Source: Diplolepis rosae
Taxonomy: Eukaryota > Arthropoda > Insecta > Hymenoptera > Diplolepididae
Assembly: GCA_030998225.1 (NCBI GenBank)
Contig: JAPYXD010000698.1
Coordinates: 4,939,001-5,003,000, forward strand
DNA length: 64,000 nucleotides
Direction: 5' to 3'
The translations under genes and the position numbers were made by a program. Every line of letters starts with the position of its first letter. Position 1 is the first letter of the stretch. The notes beneath the pieces were generated by a model, which saw nothing but the letters and a program-made list of their open reading frames with translations, was not told the origin of the DNA and did no database searches. Of this stretch, positions 23,528-34,580 are shown piece after piece.

Positions 23528-23599
23528 TTCCGATACCGGGAATCGAACCCGAGCCTCCTGGGTGAGAGCCAGGTATCCTAGCCACTAGACCATATCGGA
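23528..23599 (-). tRNA. tRNA-Glu (anticodon CTC)
   Basis: The minus strand folds as a complete tRNA. The acceptor stem TCCGATA (23599-23593) pairs with TATCGGA (23535-23529). Box A is TGGTCTAGTGG, the anticodon stem CCTGG/CCAGG holds the loop CTCTCAC with anticodon CTC at 23566-23564, and the T-arm contains box B GGTTCGATTCC. No intron is present. The discriminator base is A at 23528 and no CCA is encoded, as in eukaryotes. A run of at least seven T on the minus strand directly downstream (plus 23517-23527) is a standard Pol III terminator. It stands alone with no other tRNA nearby and is the clearest functional gene in the window. Confidence 0.95.
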
Positions 23600-23789
23600 G
23601 TTAGAGATTTTAGCCGAAAAACCAATCTCACTGGGAATCCACACCTCGACTACTTACCAGGGGTATAAATAGATGCGACGCCTTATTGTGTGTATGTCGT
23701 GAATTGAATCTGTATAAAAAGTTGTTTAAGAAAAGAAACTACAGTAGCTACTAGATAAAATTTTTACCAAAACAAATTAGATTAAAGTT
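23600..23789. other. tRNA upstream flank, nothing else seen
   Basis: Unique sequence between the tRNA gene and the tandem repeat. No other element is recognised. Confidence 0.3.
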
Positions 23790-24543
23790 ACCTAGAATAG
23801 TATTTTATGCACCTAGGGAGAAAAAAGTTAAATAATGTTTCTCCTGTGTTGCATGCGATTTTTTTCCACTTAGGAGTCAAAAAATGGATTTTTTTGCCCC
23901 ACAGGGAGCAAAAAATGCACTTTTTGACCCAGTAGTAGAAATAGTATATTATGAAACTAGAGAGTAAAATAAATATTTTTCCCTTGTTGTATACGATTTT
24001 TTTCCACTTGGGGGTCAAAAAATGGATTTGTTAGCCCCGCAGTGGGCAAAAAAATGCACTTTTTGACCCGCTAGTGCAAATAGTATTTTATGCAACTAGG
24101 GAGCAAAATAAATATTTTTCCCTTGTTGTATAATATTTTTTTCCGCTTAAGGGTCAAATAATTAATTAATTTGTCCCACAGGGAACAAAAAAATGCACTT
24201 TTTGACCCGGAGGTAGAAATAGTATATTATGCAACTAGGGAGTAAAATAAATATTTTACTTTCTGGCATACGATTGATTAGGTAGTAGAAATAGTATATT
24301 ATGCAACTAGGGAGTAAAATAAATACTCTTCCCTTTCTGCATACTATTTTTTTCCGCTTAGGTGTCAAATAATTAATTAATTTGTCCCGCAGGAAACAAA
24401 AAAATGCACTTTTTGACCCGCTAGTAGAAGTAGTATTTTATGCAACTATGGAATAAAATAAATCTTTTTCCCGTGTTGCATACGATTTTTTTTTCCGCTT
24501 AGAGATCAAAAAGTGCACTTTTTGACCCGCTAGTAGAAATAGT
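23790..24543. repeat. 139-bp tandem repeat array (about five units)
   Basis: The landmark TTTTTGACCC(G)CTAGTAG occurs near 23929, 24068, 24207, 24418 and 24527, with a partial unit near 24277. Spacings are 139, 139, 70, 141 and 109 bp. Each unit contains TATGCAACTAGGGAGTAAAA, TTTTTCCC and CCCCGCAGGG. It ends abruptly at a TA where the CTCTCTAAA MITE is inserted. Short minus-strand frames (23788-24368) arise from the repeat and are not genes. Confidence 0.8.
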
Positions 24544-24544
24544 A

Positions 24545-24984
24545 CCCACTCTCTAAGCCTGAATCAGTGAACGGCCACTGATTCGCAGTGACTATTCACT
24601 GATGGCAGCAGCTATAAGTCTTTCACTGAGAATCAGTGAAATTCGACTGATGATTCAGTGAAATAGATTGAACTCACTTATTGAATCAGTGAAATCTTCA
24701 GATGGGAGTAATAAAACCAGCAATATATTTAAACGATCGATTAACTCGTTTATTTTAGGGTAAATAATACTAAAACGAAATTACGTAATTATTATTATTT
24801 TTAAGGGACGATAAATCAGTAAAGTGTAGATCAAAGTTTTGAATTCGGGAATTCAAATGTTATGTTCACGTGACGCGTTCACTGATTCCTCAGTGAAATC
24901 AAAGCAGGGCACTGATTCATCAGTTGATATATTTTCACTGATATAATCAGTGACTATTTCACTGATTCATGTTTAGAGAGCAAG
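24545..24984. mobile_element. CTCTCTAAA-type MITE (first of an adjoining pair)
   Basis: It starts CCCACTCTCTAAGCCTGAAT after TA (24543-24544) and ends GTTTAGAGAGCAAG before TA (24985-24986). The interior is AATCAGTGAA motifs around a unique centre. It is inserted in the 139-bp unit (AGAAATAGTA break). Confidence 0.8.
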
Positions 24985-24986
24985 TA

Positions 24987-25262
24987 TGCTCTCTAAATCT
25001 GAATCAGTCAAATTTTTACCGATTGAATCAGTGATTTGCCTTTTCACTGATTCAACAGTTACAAAATATATTTCACTGTTAAATCAGTTAATTATCACTA
25101 ATTGAATAAGTGGAATAAATGTTTTCACTGTTAAATCAGTTAATTTTCACTGAAGCAATCAGTGGAATTTGACTGATTTACAGTAAACTCTTTTTAGCTA
25201 TTTGAATCAGTCAAATTTCACTGATAATCAATAGATTTTGACTGATTCATATTTAGAGAGTG
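24987..25262. mobile_element. CTCTCTAAA-type MITE (second of the pair)
   Basis: TGCTCTCTAAATCTGAATCA to ATATTTAGAGAGTG, flanked by TA at 24985-24986 (shared with the preceding element) and 25263-25264. It is densely filled with AATCAGTGAAA/TTTCACTG words. Confidence 0.8.
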
Positions 25263-25603
25263 TATTTGATAAATTAGTTTGCTTAACCTATAAGAATTTA
25301 AACATGTCATCAATTTTCATATTTACATCATTTTTAAGCTCAATTCTACCCCTAGACGTCGCATTTCTGAAATTATAAAGAAAAAAAAAGTAATATTAAT
25401 GATTAAATTAATTTGAAATGTAAACCAGTTTGAATGATGCATACGGGTTATTAAAGAATCTGTAGGAAATGTTATGTTTTCTCGACCTTTGATACATATT
25501 GAAATTCGTGATTGCGATTTAGAAAAATATTTGTCTAAATTTACCAAAATATTTGGAAGCACATGATAAAATTCTAGAGTGACGTACTTTTTTATAATAG
25601 TTT

Positions 25604-25745
25604 CTATCACATTTCTGTTACAAAATACGCTAAATTACCGTTAAAAATTTCAATCTAGATGGTAAAATAAATGGAATTATTATAAATCTGTATCATCTAG
25701 ATGGGAATTTTTATCGGTAATTTAGCGTATTCTATAATAGAATTT
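25604..25745. mobile_element. Small fold-back MITE, TACGCTAAATTACC ends
   Basis: AAAATACGCTAAATTACCG and CGGTAATTTAGCGTATT face each other around a short AT-rich centre. A second copy lies at about 34465-34580. The flanks 25380-25600 and 33940-34100 also resemble each other (for example ATATTTGTCTAAATTT), suggesting a larger parent element. Confidence 0.6.
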
Positions 25746-25861
25746 CTAATAAATATGAATTATTGAAAAGAAGTACGCCGCTTTAGAATTTTATTATGGC
25801 TTTCCAAAAAGTTTGGTTACATCAGACAAATATTTTTCTCCGTGTACATTATATTGTATCA

Positions 25862-26046
25862 AATTAATTAGTTGAGTTTGAAATTTTTGTCACTGCCTAC
25901 ATTATCGGAGGATCACTAGTCGCGTATCAGATAGGATACGTTGTTGACGGGTGTCCTCGTAGACAATTTCAAACTCTTATATCGCAAATAATGCTATAAA
26001 TTCAATATATTTCCACAGAAAGATTTTCAAATTCTTTAAATATTAT
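25862..26046. repeat. tRNA-like repeat family, copy without the tRNA core
   Basis: It contains TTAGTTGAGTTTGAAATTTT, CACTGCCTACATTATCGGAG, GCGTATCAGATAGGATACG and CCACAGAAAGATTTTCAAAT, but the tRNA-like segment is deleted between TATAAATTCAATA and TTTCCACAG. Confidence 0.6.
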
Positions 26047-26114
26047 ATTCTATACTATATACTTGTATACTATACTTGTATACTAAATTTAATACAAAAA
26101 CTTTCAACAGTATA

Positions 26115-26672
26115 CAGTCCGCGCTCTCTATAGGGACGTTTCGAGCGGTTAGGGGAAGTGTCTTCTTAGAAAAAGCCTTCCCCCTCCACTCACCATAGGG
26201 AGCGCGCTCGAATCACTTTTTACCTTTCTCAATAGGGCCGCTCGAAACGTTACTGCAAGACAAACCTAACCTCATTAACAATTTGTAATCGAAATTGTTT
26301 TGTGCATCTATGTAGATGTAATATTTAAGTGCCAAGATTTTGGCACTATTAAATAATAAAGGATTTTGTTCAATAAACGAATAATTTTGGCTCTGAATGG
26401 CCATTTCCTTTTCAATTAACAAAGACAACAGAGCATTTACTTTAAAAAATGTATATAGTTAATATGATAACAATTTCATTCTAATTTACATTTATTTAGC
26501 CATAGTCAACTTTATGTATATTTGATATATTCTTCTCTTACTGTATTGATCGCGCGGCCCTATTGACAAGGGTGGAAATTAAATTCAGCAGTGCACATGG
26601 TGGGGGGAAGCGTCAAGTAGAGATTAGGGGTAGAGGCCCTGTTGAAAGCGGCCCTATAGAGAGCGCGGACTG
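26115..26672. mobile_element. TA-flanked MITE with CAGTCCGCGCTCTCTATAGG ends
   Basis: CAGTCCGCGCTCTCTATAGG at the left and CCTATAGAGAGCGCGGACTG at the right are a perfect 20-bp inverted repeat, flanked by TA at 26113-26114 and 26673-26674. The interior contains further GCTCGAAACG/CGTTTCGAGC words. A Tc1/mariner relation is inferred from TA. The 71-codon frame inside is not supported as a gene. Confidence 0.85.
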
Positions 26673-26680
26673 TACTCATA

Positions 26681-26959
26681 CACGGAGAAACTTTTTATAT
26701 CAATTTTTACCATAGTATTTTTCAATTTAGGGAAAAACATACCACTTTGAGAATTTTTGTTGGTAAAAATACTAAACTTTATAATAATGATATGAAACTT
26801 CAGCGTAGTTCATAGCAAATTTTACTATAGTTTATACTGAAGTTTTATATCATTATTATAAAGTTTAGTATTTTTACTAAAAAAAATTCTCAAACTGGTA
26901 CGTTTTTCCCTAAATTGAAAAATACTATAGTAAAAATTGATATAAAAAGTTTCTCCGTG
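26681..26959. mobile_element. CACGGAGAAAC-type fold-back MITE
   Basis: A near-perfect palindrome with ends CACGGAGAAACTTTTTATAT and ATATAAAAAGTTTCTCCGTG, flanked by TA (26679-26680, 26960-26961). Arms are about 135 bp. It is the most symmetrical copy of this terminal type. Confidence 0.85.
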
Positions 26960-26961
26960 TA

Positions 26962-28145
26962 AAAAATAAGTCTCGATTACGTTTCATCTTCATCTTGAAA
27001 TCTTTCAATTTTTAAAAAAAAAATACACCAATTTTATTTACACACACATGCAAAATGAATATTCATAAAAAATAGTCCTAAAGAATAATTGTATAGGAGT
27101 GTTTGGCAATAAATAGAAGAAAACACGAAACGGAATGTCTGATTTTATATGAAATAATCTGATTCCGAATTAAGCAATCACCCCTGCTCAGAACAACGAC
27201 ACGTTCGTGTTACGAAGTTATTCGAGGATTGATTTTCCGAGTGATGTCCCCCTCTTTCCGGGGCAGATGGTTGTAGTCAGTAAAGGACGGTCGGAAGTTA
27301 ATTAAACCAAAACACGTAGATCTGATATAGAGCGACTTTTATACGCTGTAGAAATAGAAGGACTAAAGGAGGGAGGGACGATCTGAGCGGATCGTGACAG
27401 TGGTAAACGAGTGACCTTTCCTTTTATACGGGCCTTTGATGTTTCACGCGTGGTAACGATGCTTTGTCGCGGGGTTGGGGAAAGGGACTCGAATAGATTC
27501 CCGTAGTCGCAGATCCGCAGGAATACGGATTGCGCACCTCTACCTGGCAAGCATTCTATCGCGTGCTCAGAACACCCTTCTCTCTCTGCAAACCCGTCAC
27601 CGTCACCTATGTACCTCCATCTTCTCTCTTCCGACCCACATCCCTCAGGCACTCCCACTTCTTACAACTGTTTCATCCCCCCCCCCCCAAACCAGGACTT
27701 ATAATTTTGTGCTCTTTTCCTCCCACCATTCTGTGACCTACTCAATCTTTTATTTTTTACTCTAATTGCCCGATGCCACAGGGGACGTTTTGTGTTGCTG
27801 AAGCGCTTCTAATTAATAATAACGATTAATAACACTATCAGGGTTTCATTAGTGGGAGAGTAAAATTATTGTATACCGAGTGTGAATTTAAATTATACGT
27901 AAATTAAAGTCAAGTGAGTGTAATGAGGTGTGAAGATTGCTTTCTTGATGTGGTATCGAGGATTATTCCGTAGCGGACCCGGTTTAATGAATGGTGAGCG
28001 TATACACTGACCGTTCAATGACCATTCATTGACTTTGCAATATTATGAATAAGAACGGTGAAAACAACATTTAAGTTATTGCAATTATGATCTTGCGAAT
28101 GAATTTGAATCAGAAGGTGTAGGAATAAGTAAAATAATTTTATTT
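26962..28145. other. Non-repetitive island, no gene assigned
   Basis: 27180-28010 has markedly higher GC than its surroundings. A 118-codon minus frame (27302-27658) and 96- and 68-codon plus frames (27475-27765) overlap each other. None has a known domain, and the composition is Arg/Ser/Pro-rich, as expected from a GC-richer tract. A C-run lies near 27678. It may be conserved non-coding or untranslated DNA. Confidence 0.35.
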
Positions 28146-28150
28146 TTCAA

Positions 28151-28205
28151 CAGGGCTGGCTCAAGAAGATTTGGCGCCCTAGGCAGAATAAATATTAGCG
28201 CCTTT
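28151..28205 (+). mobile_element. Possible hAT-like left terminus fragment
   Basis: CAGGGCTGGCTCAAG followed by TTTGGCGCCCTAGGCA resembles hAT-type ends that begin CAGGG and carry a GGCGCC word. No matching right end was found before the TTAA element at 28300, so this is a fragment at best. Confidence 0.35.
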
Positions 28206-28299
28206 TCAATCTGAGGATAGATTAATCTATCTCTATATTAAGCAATCTGAAGTTATATTTTGGCGGTGAAATCAATAAAAATCAAGATTTGTCAGTTAA

Positions 28300-28966
28300 G
28301 GTAGTACGATCACGAAAATTAGACCTCAGGCAAAAATAGATAATTTTGCTTTCAAGAATAGCAATATTATTATTGAAGGGCTAATTTGAAAGAGAAAAAA
28401 TTATTTTTCATGAAAAAAATTTGAAACACAAAAAAATAATGTTATTAATAAATTTTATTTTTATGCCCAAACTTATTTTCTTATCGCTTCGAGCAAAATT
28501 TTTAAAAATGATGCGATTCTAATAAATCACGGTTCATTTTCTTAGGAAAAAGATTCTCTACAACTTGACTGTTTCCGATTTTTGAAAATGAATTCTTTAA
28601 TGGCTGAAATTATAAAAAAACCATTTTTCAAAACAAAATTTTTATAAACAAATTGCTTTATTTGATAATAATTAATTCAATTTCAAAAATAGGAAACGGT
28701 CAAGTTGTAGAGAATCTTATTTCTAAAACAATGAACCATGGTTTATTAGAATCGCATCATTTTTAAAAATTTGGCTCGAAGCGATAAGAAAATAAGTTTG
28801 GGCAAAAATAATATTTTTTATAAACATTATTTTTTTGTGTTTCAAATTTTTTCCATAAAAAAAAATCTTTTCTCTTTCAAATTAACTCTTCAATAATAAT
28901 ATTGCTATTCTTGAAAGCAAAATTATCTATTTTTACCTGAGGTCTAATTTTCGTAATCGTACTACC
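28300..28966. mobile_element. TTAA-flanked fold-back element, 667 bp
   Basis: The ends GGTAGTACGATCACGAAAAT and its near-complement (ATTTTCGTAATCGTACTACC) are flanked by TTAA at 28296-28299 and 28967-28970. The element is a palindrome with arms of about 300 bp. The central part (TTCTCTACAACTT, CGTTTCCGATTTTTGAAAAT) is shared with the other 667-bp fold-back at 38283-38949. No frames are of interest. Confidence 0.85.
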
Positions 28967-29007
28967 TTAAATCAACACAATTTTTTAATTTCTCTCATAA
29001 AATTGTA

Positions 29008-29613
29008 CTCTCTAAATCTAAATCAGTAAAAACTCACTGATTCTCAGTGAAAAACCACTGTTTCGAATATTACAAGTCTTCCGCATTGAAATCAGTCAAA
29101 TTTACCTGATTCCACAAGGGAAACGCACTAGTTAATCAGTGAAATATACTGGTCAACAGTGAAATTCGCTGGTCAATCAGTGATTTTCCCTAATTATATC
29201 AGTTGAATTTCACTGATTCTATGTGGAAGACTTGTAACATTCGAAACAGTGGTTTTTCAGAATTTCGGTTTTGGGAAGTAACATAAAATTAAGTCGTTGC
29301 ATATTTGGAAATCTATAATCAATTACACACTCTTTTGTAGTATCGAAATTACAGTGAAAATACTTGCTACAATCTATCTTGATTGGATAATCACAAGTTT
29401 TTTGGTAAGGAAAATAGCATATATTGTTGGCAAGGGCGATAAGTTCGTTAATCCCGTACGAGCAGGATTTCATTGTTTTAATAAGTGCGTTCAATCCATT
29501 TCATTGATTCATCAGTCGAATTTCACTGATTTTCAGTGAAAGACTTATATCTGCTGCCATCAGCGAATAGTCACTGCGGATCAGTGGCCGTTCACTGGTT
29601 CAGGTTTAGAGAG
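29008..29613. mobile_element. CTCTCTAAA-type MITE carrying an extra coding-like fragment
   Basis: CTCTCTAAATCTAAATCAG to GGTTTAGAGAG, with TA at 29006-29007 and 29614-29615. Both outer parts are AATCAGTGAA arrays. The centre (about 29258-29497) is unrelated sequence with an open minus frame. The sister copy at 59492-59695 has the same words around the joint (TGTGTAAGACTTATAAC, GTGGTTTTC) but lacks this centre. Confidence 0.75.
29219..29494 (-). pseudogene. Fragment resembling peritrophin-A chitin-binding domains, inside a MITE
   Basis: The 91-codon minus frame has the cysteine and aromatic pattern of ChtBD2 (peritrophin-A) domains. The stretch CYFPYQKTCDYPIKIDC looks like the end of one domain (compare the CDYPENVDC style of family members) and DCSKYFHCN like the core of the next (C-x5-C with YF between). 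The later cysteines of the second domain are not in register, and the last 15 or so codons are MITE sequence. Such domains normally occur in secreted peritrophic-matrix or cuticle proteins. No signal peptide is present. I infer a piece of a host exon picked up by the element. A chance frame is possible but less likely given the pattern. Confidence 0.4.
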
Positions 29614-29616
29614 TAT

Positions 29617-30880
29617 TGAAATTGATTTTTCCCTTTAATTTCCAATGAAACATGTACAAAATTTACTCGCATTTCAAGAAAATAATTTACTTTTTCAAAA
29701 ATTCTAAACGGTGTTGTAAAGAATTGAAAAAAATTGTTATCTATTAAAATGAAATCAGCTGTTGAGTGAATTTAAAATTGATTGCTACAATAATCAGGAT
29801 AATAAAATTATATTTTTGAAAAGTCAAGAAATTTTATTAAAAAACAATGAATCTGTAGTAAATGAAAATACATTTTTAACATTTCTTATCGCTACCCCGT
29901 TTTGGTTCGGCGTTTTATTTCGAACTAAAGCCAGATCGGGGAATTTTTTCATAGAAAGTTTCATTGAATCAGTTCTTTTGACTGAATTCAATTTAAAGGT
30001 TTGATGGAATTCTCAATTCAATTAATCGATACAACCCTCTAAGAACTGACTTGAGTTTTGTTAAAAGTCAGAATTTCACCAATTCGTTTCTTGTTTTCTC
30101 AAATTTTGAATTCTTTTGGATACATTTTGAATTTGTTTTAATTTGATAGAATTATAATTGAATGGAAAGCTCGTCCAGTTTCTAATCTAATCATTTTGTA
30201 ATAATTATTTGCATAAAGTAGAATCCTTTTGGTTTGACCTGATATTTCTAAACCATAAACCAGAAGAATCTGTAATTTTCATTGGGAAATAGATTATGGT
30301 ACAGACACCCTGATGGTATAATTATTATCCGAATAAATATTCTCTGACCCGTAGTGTGAGATTTTCACACTTTTTTCCGTCGTAAAATATTGTGGATATA
30401 AATGTAGTTATAAAATGAGAGAATTTATCTGAGATGTAATGAATGTTTTAAGGTCAGAGCCGTTTTAACATTAATCAGACTTGGATTATTTAGTTGAATT
30501 ATTAAGTTAAGAAATGATGGACGTCAATCTTGGAGTCAATTACAGTGACTCGAAACTGCACAGCTTGACGTAAGTCGGCTTTATAAATACTTGGGCGGAA
30601 ACTTAAATCATCCGTTCTGAATTTAGAGCCTGCCAGTAAAGATTGAGGCTATTTGCCAATCCCAATACATTTATCGCTGCCGTATTAATTTTATTGATCA
30701 ATTTTACCATATTCAGTAATATTCCTTAGGGTGTGCGAATCTATTCTATTGAATAAATCTGTGGCCTTAGACATCTTATCACTTCACGAATCATTACACA
30801 ATTCCTAATTTAAGTGTGTGTTCAGTAGATTTTACAAGAATCTGAGAAAATATCCATAATAGTAGAAATTTCACATTTTC
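29617..30880. other. Non-repetitive AT-rich stretch, no gene seen
   Basis: An 80-codon plus frame (29762-30004) has no recognisable domain. No transposon ends were recognised before the AT-rich family at 30886. Confidence 0.3.
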
Positions 30881-30885
30881 TTTGT

Positions 30886-32760
30886 ACACTGTTAAAAATA
30901 TTATTAATTTTAATAGATTTTAATATACAAGTTGTAAATAAAAATGACTAGACTTGCATGTTATGGATGATAAATATACATTTATATTAAATTTAATAAC
31001 TTTTCAATCAGAATATATTAAGCTTAATAAACATTATACAAGTGGTAAATTAAAATTATTAGAGTTGTTGTTATAAAAGATTAATATCGATTCATATTAA
31101 ATTTAATAATTTTACAATAAAAAAATATTAAAATTAACAAACATTATTGAATTAAATTAAAATTCGAATAAAAGTTTGTATTTTTTAAGATGAAAATATT
31201 TTTAATTTAATATACACTGTTAAAAATCTTATTAATTTTAATAGACTTTAATATACAAGTGGTAAATTAAAATTAATAGATTTTAATATTATGAAAAATT
31301 AATATGCATTCATATTAAATTTAATAACTTTTCAATCAAAATATATTAAATTTAACAAAAATTATTAACATATAAAAACGTGTTTATTAAAATGCAAATA
31401 TAATTTTGTATTTTTTAAGATAAAAGTATTTTAAATTGAATATACGTTAATGGAAAAACTTACATTTGTATATTATGGATGATAAATATACATTCATTAC
31501 AAGTGGTAAATTAAAATTAATAGATTTGAATAATATGAAAAATTAATATGCATTCATAATAAATTTAATAACTTAATAACTTTTCAATGAAAATATAATA
31601 AAATTGATAATAAAATAAAGTTTGTATTTTTTAGGATGAAAGTATTTTAAATTTAATATACGTTACTGAAAGAAATTTCCATTACATGTAATGAAAGTTA
31701 AATACAGAAATTTCTAAAAGTGTAACTCTTATTTGAGCATTGAGCGCAACTTGAAGAAAAAATTCATGAACATTTTCTTTTCATTTGTCATTGACGCCTA
31801 AATGAATTTTTCATTATAAGGATTAAGAAAATACAAAGTTAATTTCTAATGTTACAAATTTTTCAGATGTTTTACCAACATTTAACGTAATTAATGATTA
31901 CATTTAAATTTGTAAAAGGGTTTCAAAATTAATTTTTCATAACTAAATATGTTTTTATATTCTAAAATATGTTTAATCTTAAAAAATACAAACTTTTATT
32001 TGAATTTTAATACACATGTGTATATATTTTAGTAATGTTTGTCAATCTTAATATACAGTACCGGACAGAATTGTGGGACTATCTGTTTTTTGATAATTGC
32101 TTAAATTATCCTAATTTGAATTATGCGAATAAAAAAATGTATTCACTTAACATATATAAAATTTGATATACTTTCACCATAAAAACTACTAACTTCTATT
32201 TGAATCTACACTGTTAGAAATTTCTGTATTAAGCTTTCATTACATTTAATGGAAGTTTTTTTCAGTAACGTATATTAATTCAAAATTAAAGAATTTGAAA
32301 TCTTTCTGTTTTGAACTCAACCACCTAATTTGAAAACGTATATTAAATTTAAAATACATTCATCTTAAAAAATACGAAATTTTATTTTAATTTTAATACA
32401 CATGTGTGTATATTTAAAAAATGTTTGTTAATTTTAATATGTTTTCATTAAAAAGTTATTACATTTCATATGAATGTATATTAATGTTTCATAATATACA
32501 AATCCATTAATTTTGATTTACCACTTGTATATTGAATTCTATTAAAATTAATAAGATTTTTAACGTTGTAAATACACATGTGTATTTATTTTAATAATTT
32601 TGATTAATTTTAATGTATTTCTGTTAAAGCTGGATGGAATTTTAGATGAATGAATACTAATTTATCATATTTCACAAAAATATTAATTTTAATTTGCTTC
32701 TCATGGGTGAAAGGACATTAGAATTAATAACATTTTTAAAGTGTATAGTATCTCAACTTT
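30886..32760. repeat. Tandem and nested copies of AT-rich CACTGTTAGAAATT family 1
   Basis: The words CACTGTTAAAAAT, AATTTTAATAGA(C)TTTAATATAC, AAGTGGTAAATTAAAATT, AACAAACATTATT and TTTGTATTTTTTAAGATGAAAG recur in the same order at about 30890, 31215 and 31490, and in reverse at 32200-32620. The CATTACATGTAATGG palindrome marks one end. It is extremely AT-rich and non-coding. Confidence 0.7.
32057..32150 (+). mobile_element. Possible Tc1-like terminus fragment
   Basis: TACAGTACCGGACAGAATTG has the form of a Tc1-type inverted-repeat end after a TA. No partner end was found, so it is at most a fragment within the AT-rich repeats. Confidence 0.3.
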
Positions 32761-32829
32761 ATATTTATTTTCAGAATATTTAACATGTGATATCTATTTA
32801 ACATATATGTAAATAACATTAAATATACA

Positions 32830-33480
32830 TCATAATCAGTTATCAAGCATAACACGTGACGATACGGAAATGAGGAAAGGGTGATATTCTTACCTTTGAT
32901 AAGCCTCGTTTCCCTCTAGTCGATTAAACCCGGATTTAGTATGTTTTGTGCGTGACTCATACACACCATTTTTCCTTTTTGTGTCCCTTGTTCGTTGCTA
33001 TTTTTTTTCTTTTTTACTTCACTGTAATAGCTTATCGTGAACGAAGTACTAACACTTTCGCGATACTCTTTCCGCTTAATGAAACACGTGTACACGTGCT
33101 CACATGCCAGCACGTGTGCGATGCGTGAGTTTGGTTTTTGCAATCACGCACTCTGGGGATTTACATGTGCGTGTATGCGGCGCTATAGAAAGCTATCGAA
33201 AACCGGCTGGTTCACTTTGTTGCAGAGAGCTGCCAGAAGATAAAGGGCGTGCGAATCGTAAAGAAGATAATGGTCTTCAACCGCAATTTTAACTTTTTCT
33301 TGGCAGGGACGAACACATTTCAAAAAATTCATAACCGCTTACACAAACTCGACAGGCTTAAATATTAATTTCATAACGTTTTCAAGTTTCCCGAGGAATA
33401 CTATCAATGGCTTTCCAGTTCGCACACAAAAAAAAACTAAGTGTTATATATACAGGGTGAGGCACATAAAGTGTTACAGA
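32830..33480. other. Non-repetitive island, no gene assigned
   Basis: Higher GC than its flanks, with CACGTG words (33086, 33091, 33112). Overlapping frames on both strands at 32916-33292 have no known domain. Confidence 0.3.
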
Positions 33481-33486
33481 TCAATA

Positions 33487-33848
33487 CACTGAGAAAAAAT
33501 ATTTGATTGAATCAAAGAAAATAATTTGTTTGAACGACTTTCTTTGATTTGAAGAAATGATTTGTTTGATTCAAACAAAATATCTTTGAACCAAATAAAT
33601 ATTTGTTTGAATCAAATTAATTTTTCTTCTAAACAATGAAATTAATGCATTGATATATGGTCAAAGATATAATTTGTTTGATTTAAGGCAGAAATTTATT
33701 TGATTCGAATAAATATTTATTTGGTCCAAAGATATTTTCTTTGAATCAAACAAATTTTGTTTCATTTAAACAAATCATTTCTTCAAATCAAAGAAAGTTG
33801 TTCAAACAAATTATTTTCTTTGATTCAATCAAATCTTTTTTCTCAGTG
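33487..33848. mobile_element. CACTGAGAAA-type MITE with TTTGATTCAAA array
   Basis: CACTGAGAAAAAATATTTGA to TCTTTTTTCTCAGTG, flanked by TA at 33485-33486 and 33849-33850. It is a fold-back whose whole length is made of TTTGATTCAAAC and related words in both orientations. It is non-coding. Confidence 0.8.
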
Positions 33849-34101
33849 TAGCACTCAAACTATTGATCATATCCAAAAATGTTTCAGACAAAAGTTTCAG
33901 TGTTCGAGAAGGCCGTCATACTGGACGACCCTATTTTTTTATCAGTGGAGGCTACTATAATGAGTCTTGATACTCCAAAATATTCTATAGGGAGAAAAAT
34001 ATTTGTCTACAATTTTCAAATTATTTGGTAATGCATGACAAAGTTCTAAAGCGATGTAATCTTTTACTAATAATTCATATTTATTAGGATTTCTATTATA
34101 G

Positions 34102-34461
34102 CACTCAGAAAAAATATTTGATTGAATCAAAAAAATTATTTGTTTCAAAGACTTTCTTTGATGTAAAGAAATGTTTTGTTTTAATGAAACAAAATTTGTT
34201 TGATTCAAAGAAAATATCTTTGGACCAAATAAATATTTTTTCGAATCAAATAAATTTCTGCCTTAAATCAAACAAATTATATTTTTGACCATATATCAAT
34301 GCATTAATTTCTTTGTTTTGAAGAAGAATTAATTTGATTCAAAGATATTTTGTTTGAATCAAACAAATTTTATTTCATTTAAACAAATCATTTCTTAAAA
34401 ATCAAAGAAAGTCGTTCAAACAAATCATTTTCTTTGATTCAATCAAATCTTTTTTCTAAGT
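34102..34461. mobile_element. CACTGAGAAA-type MITE, second copy, nested
   Basis: CACTCAGAAAAAATATTTG to AATCTTTTTTCTAAGT. It has the same TTTGATTCAAA-rich fold-back structure as 33487-33848. It interrupts the TACGCTAAATTACC element, whose left end lies before 34100 and whose remaining part is at 34465-34580. Confidence 0.75.
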
Positions 34462-34464
34462 AAG

Positions 34465-34580
34465 AATACGCTAAATTACCGAACAAAATTCCTATCTAAA
34501 TGGTAAACTTTTCTAATAATTCAATTTATTTTACCATTTGGATGGGAATTTTTATCGGTAATTTAGCGTATTTTGTAATA
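34465..34580. mobile_element. TACGCTAAATTACC fold-back MITE, second copy
   Basis: AATACGCTAAATTACCGA and CGGTAATTTAGCGTATTTTG face each other. It is homologous to 25604-25745 and precedes another MITE directly. Confidence 0.6.

Noticed and set aside
24545..25262. Regular short motif array that could be mistaken for a CRISPR array
   Set aside because: Motif copies are in both orientations, spaced irregularly, and bounded by TA-flanked inverted ends. The genome is eukaryotic.
27302..27765. 118-codon minus and 96-codon plus overlapping frames
   Set aside because: They lie opposite each other in a GC-richer tract, have no known domain and Ser/Arg/Pro-rich composition, and no splice or start context supports either.
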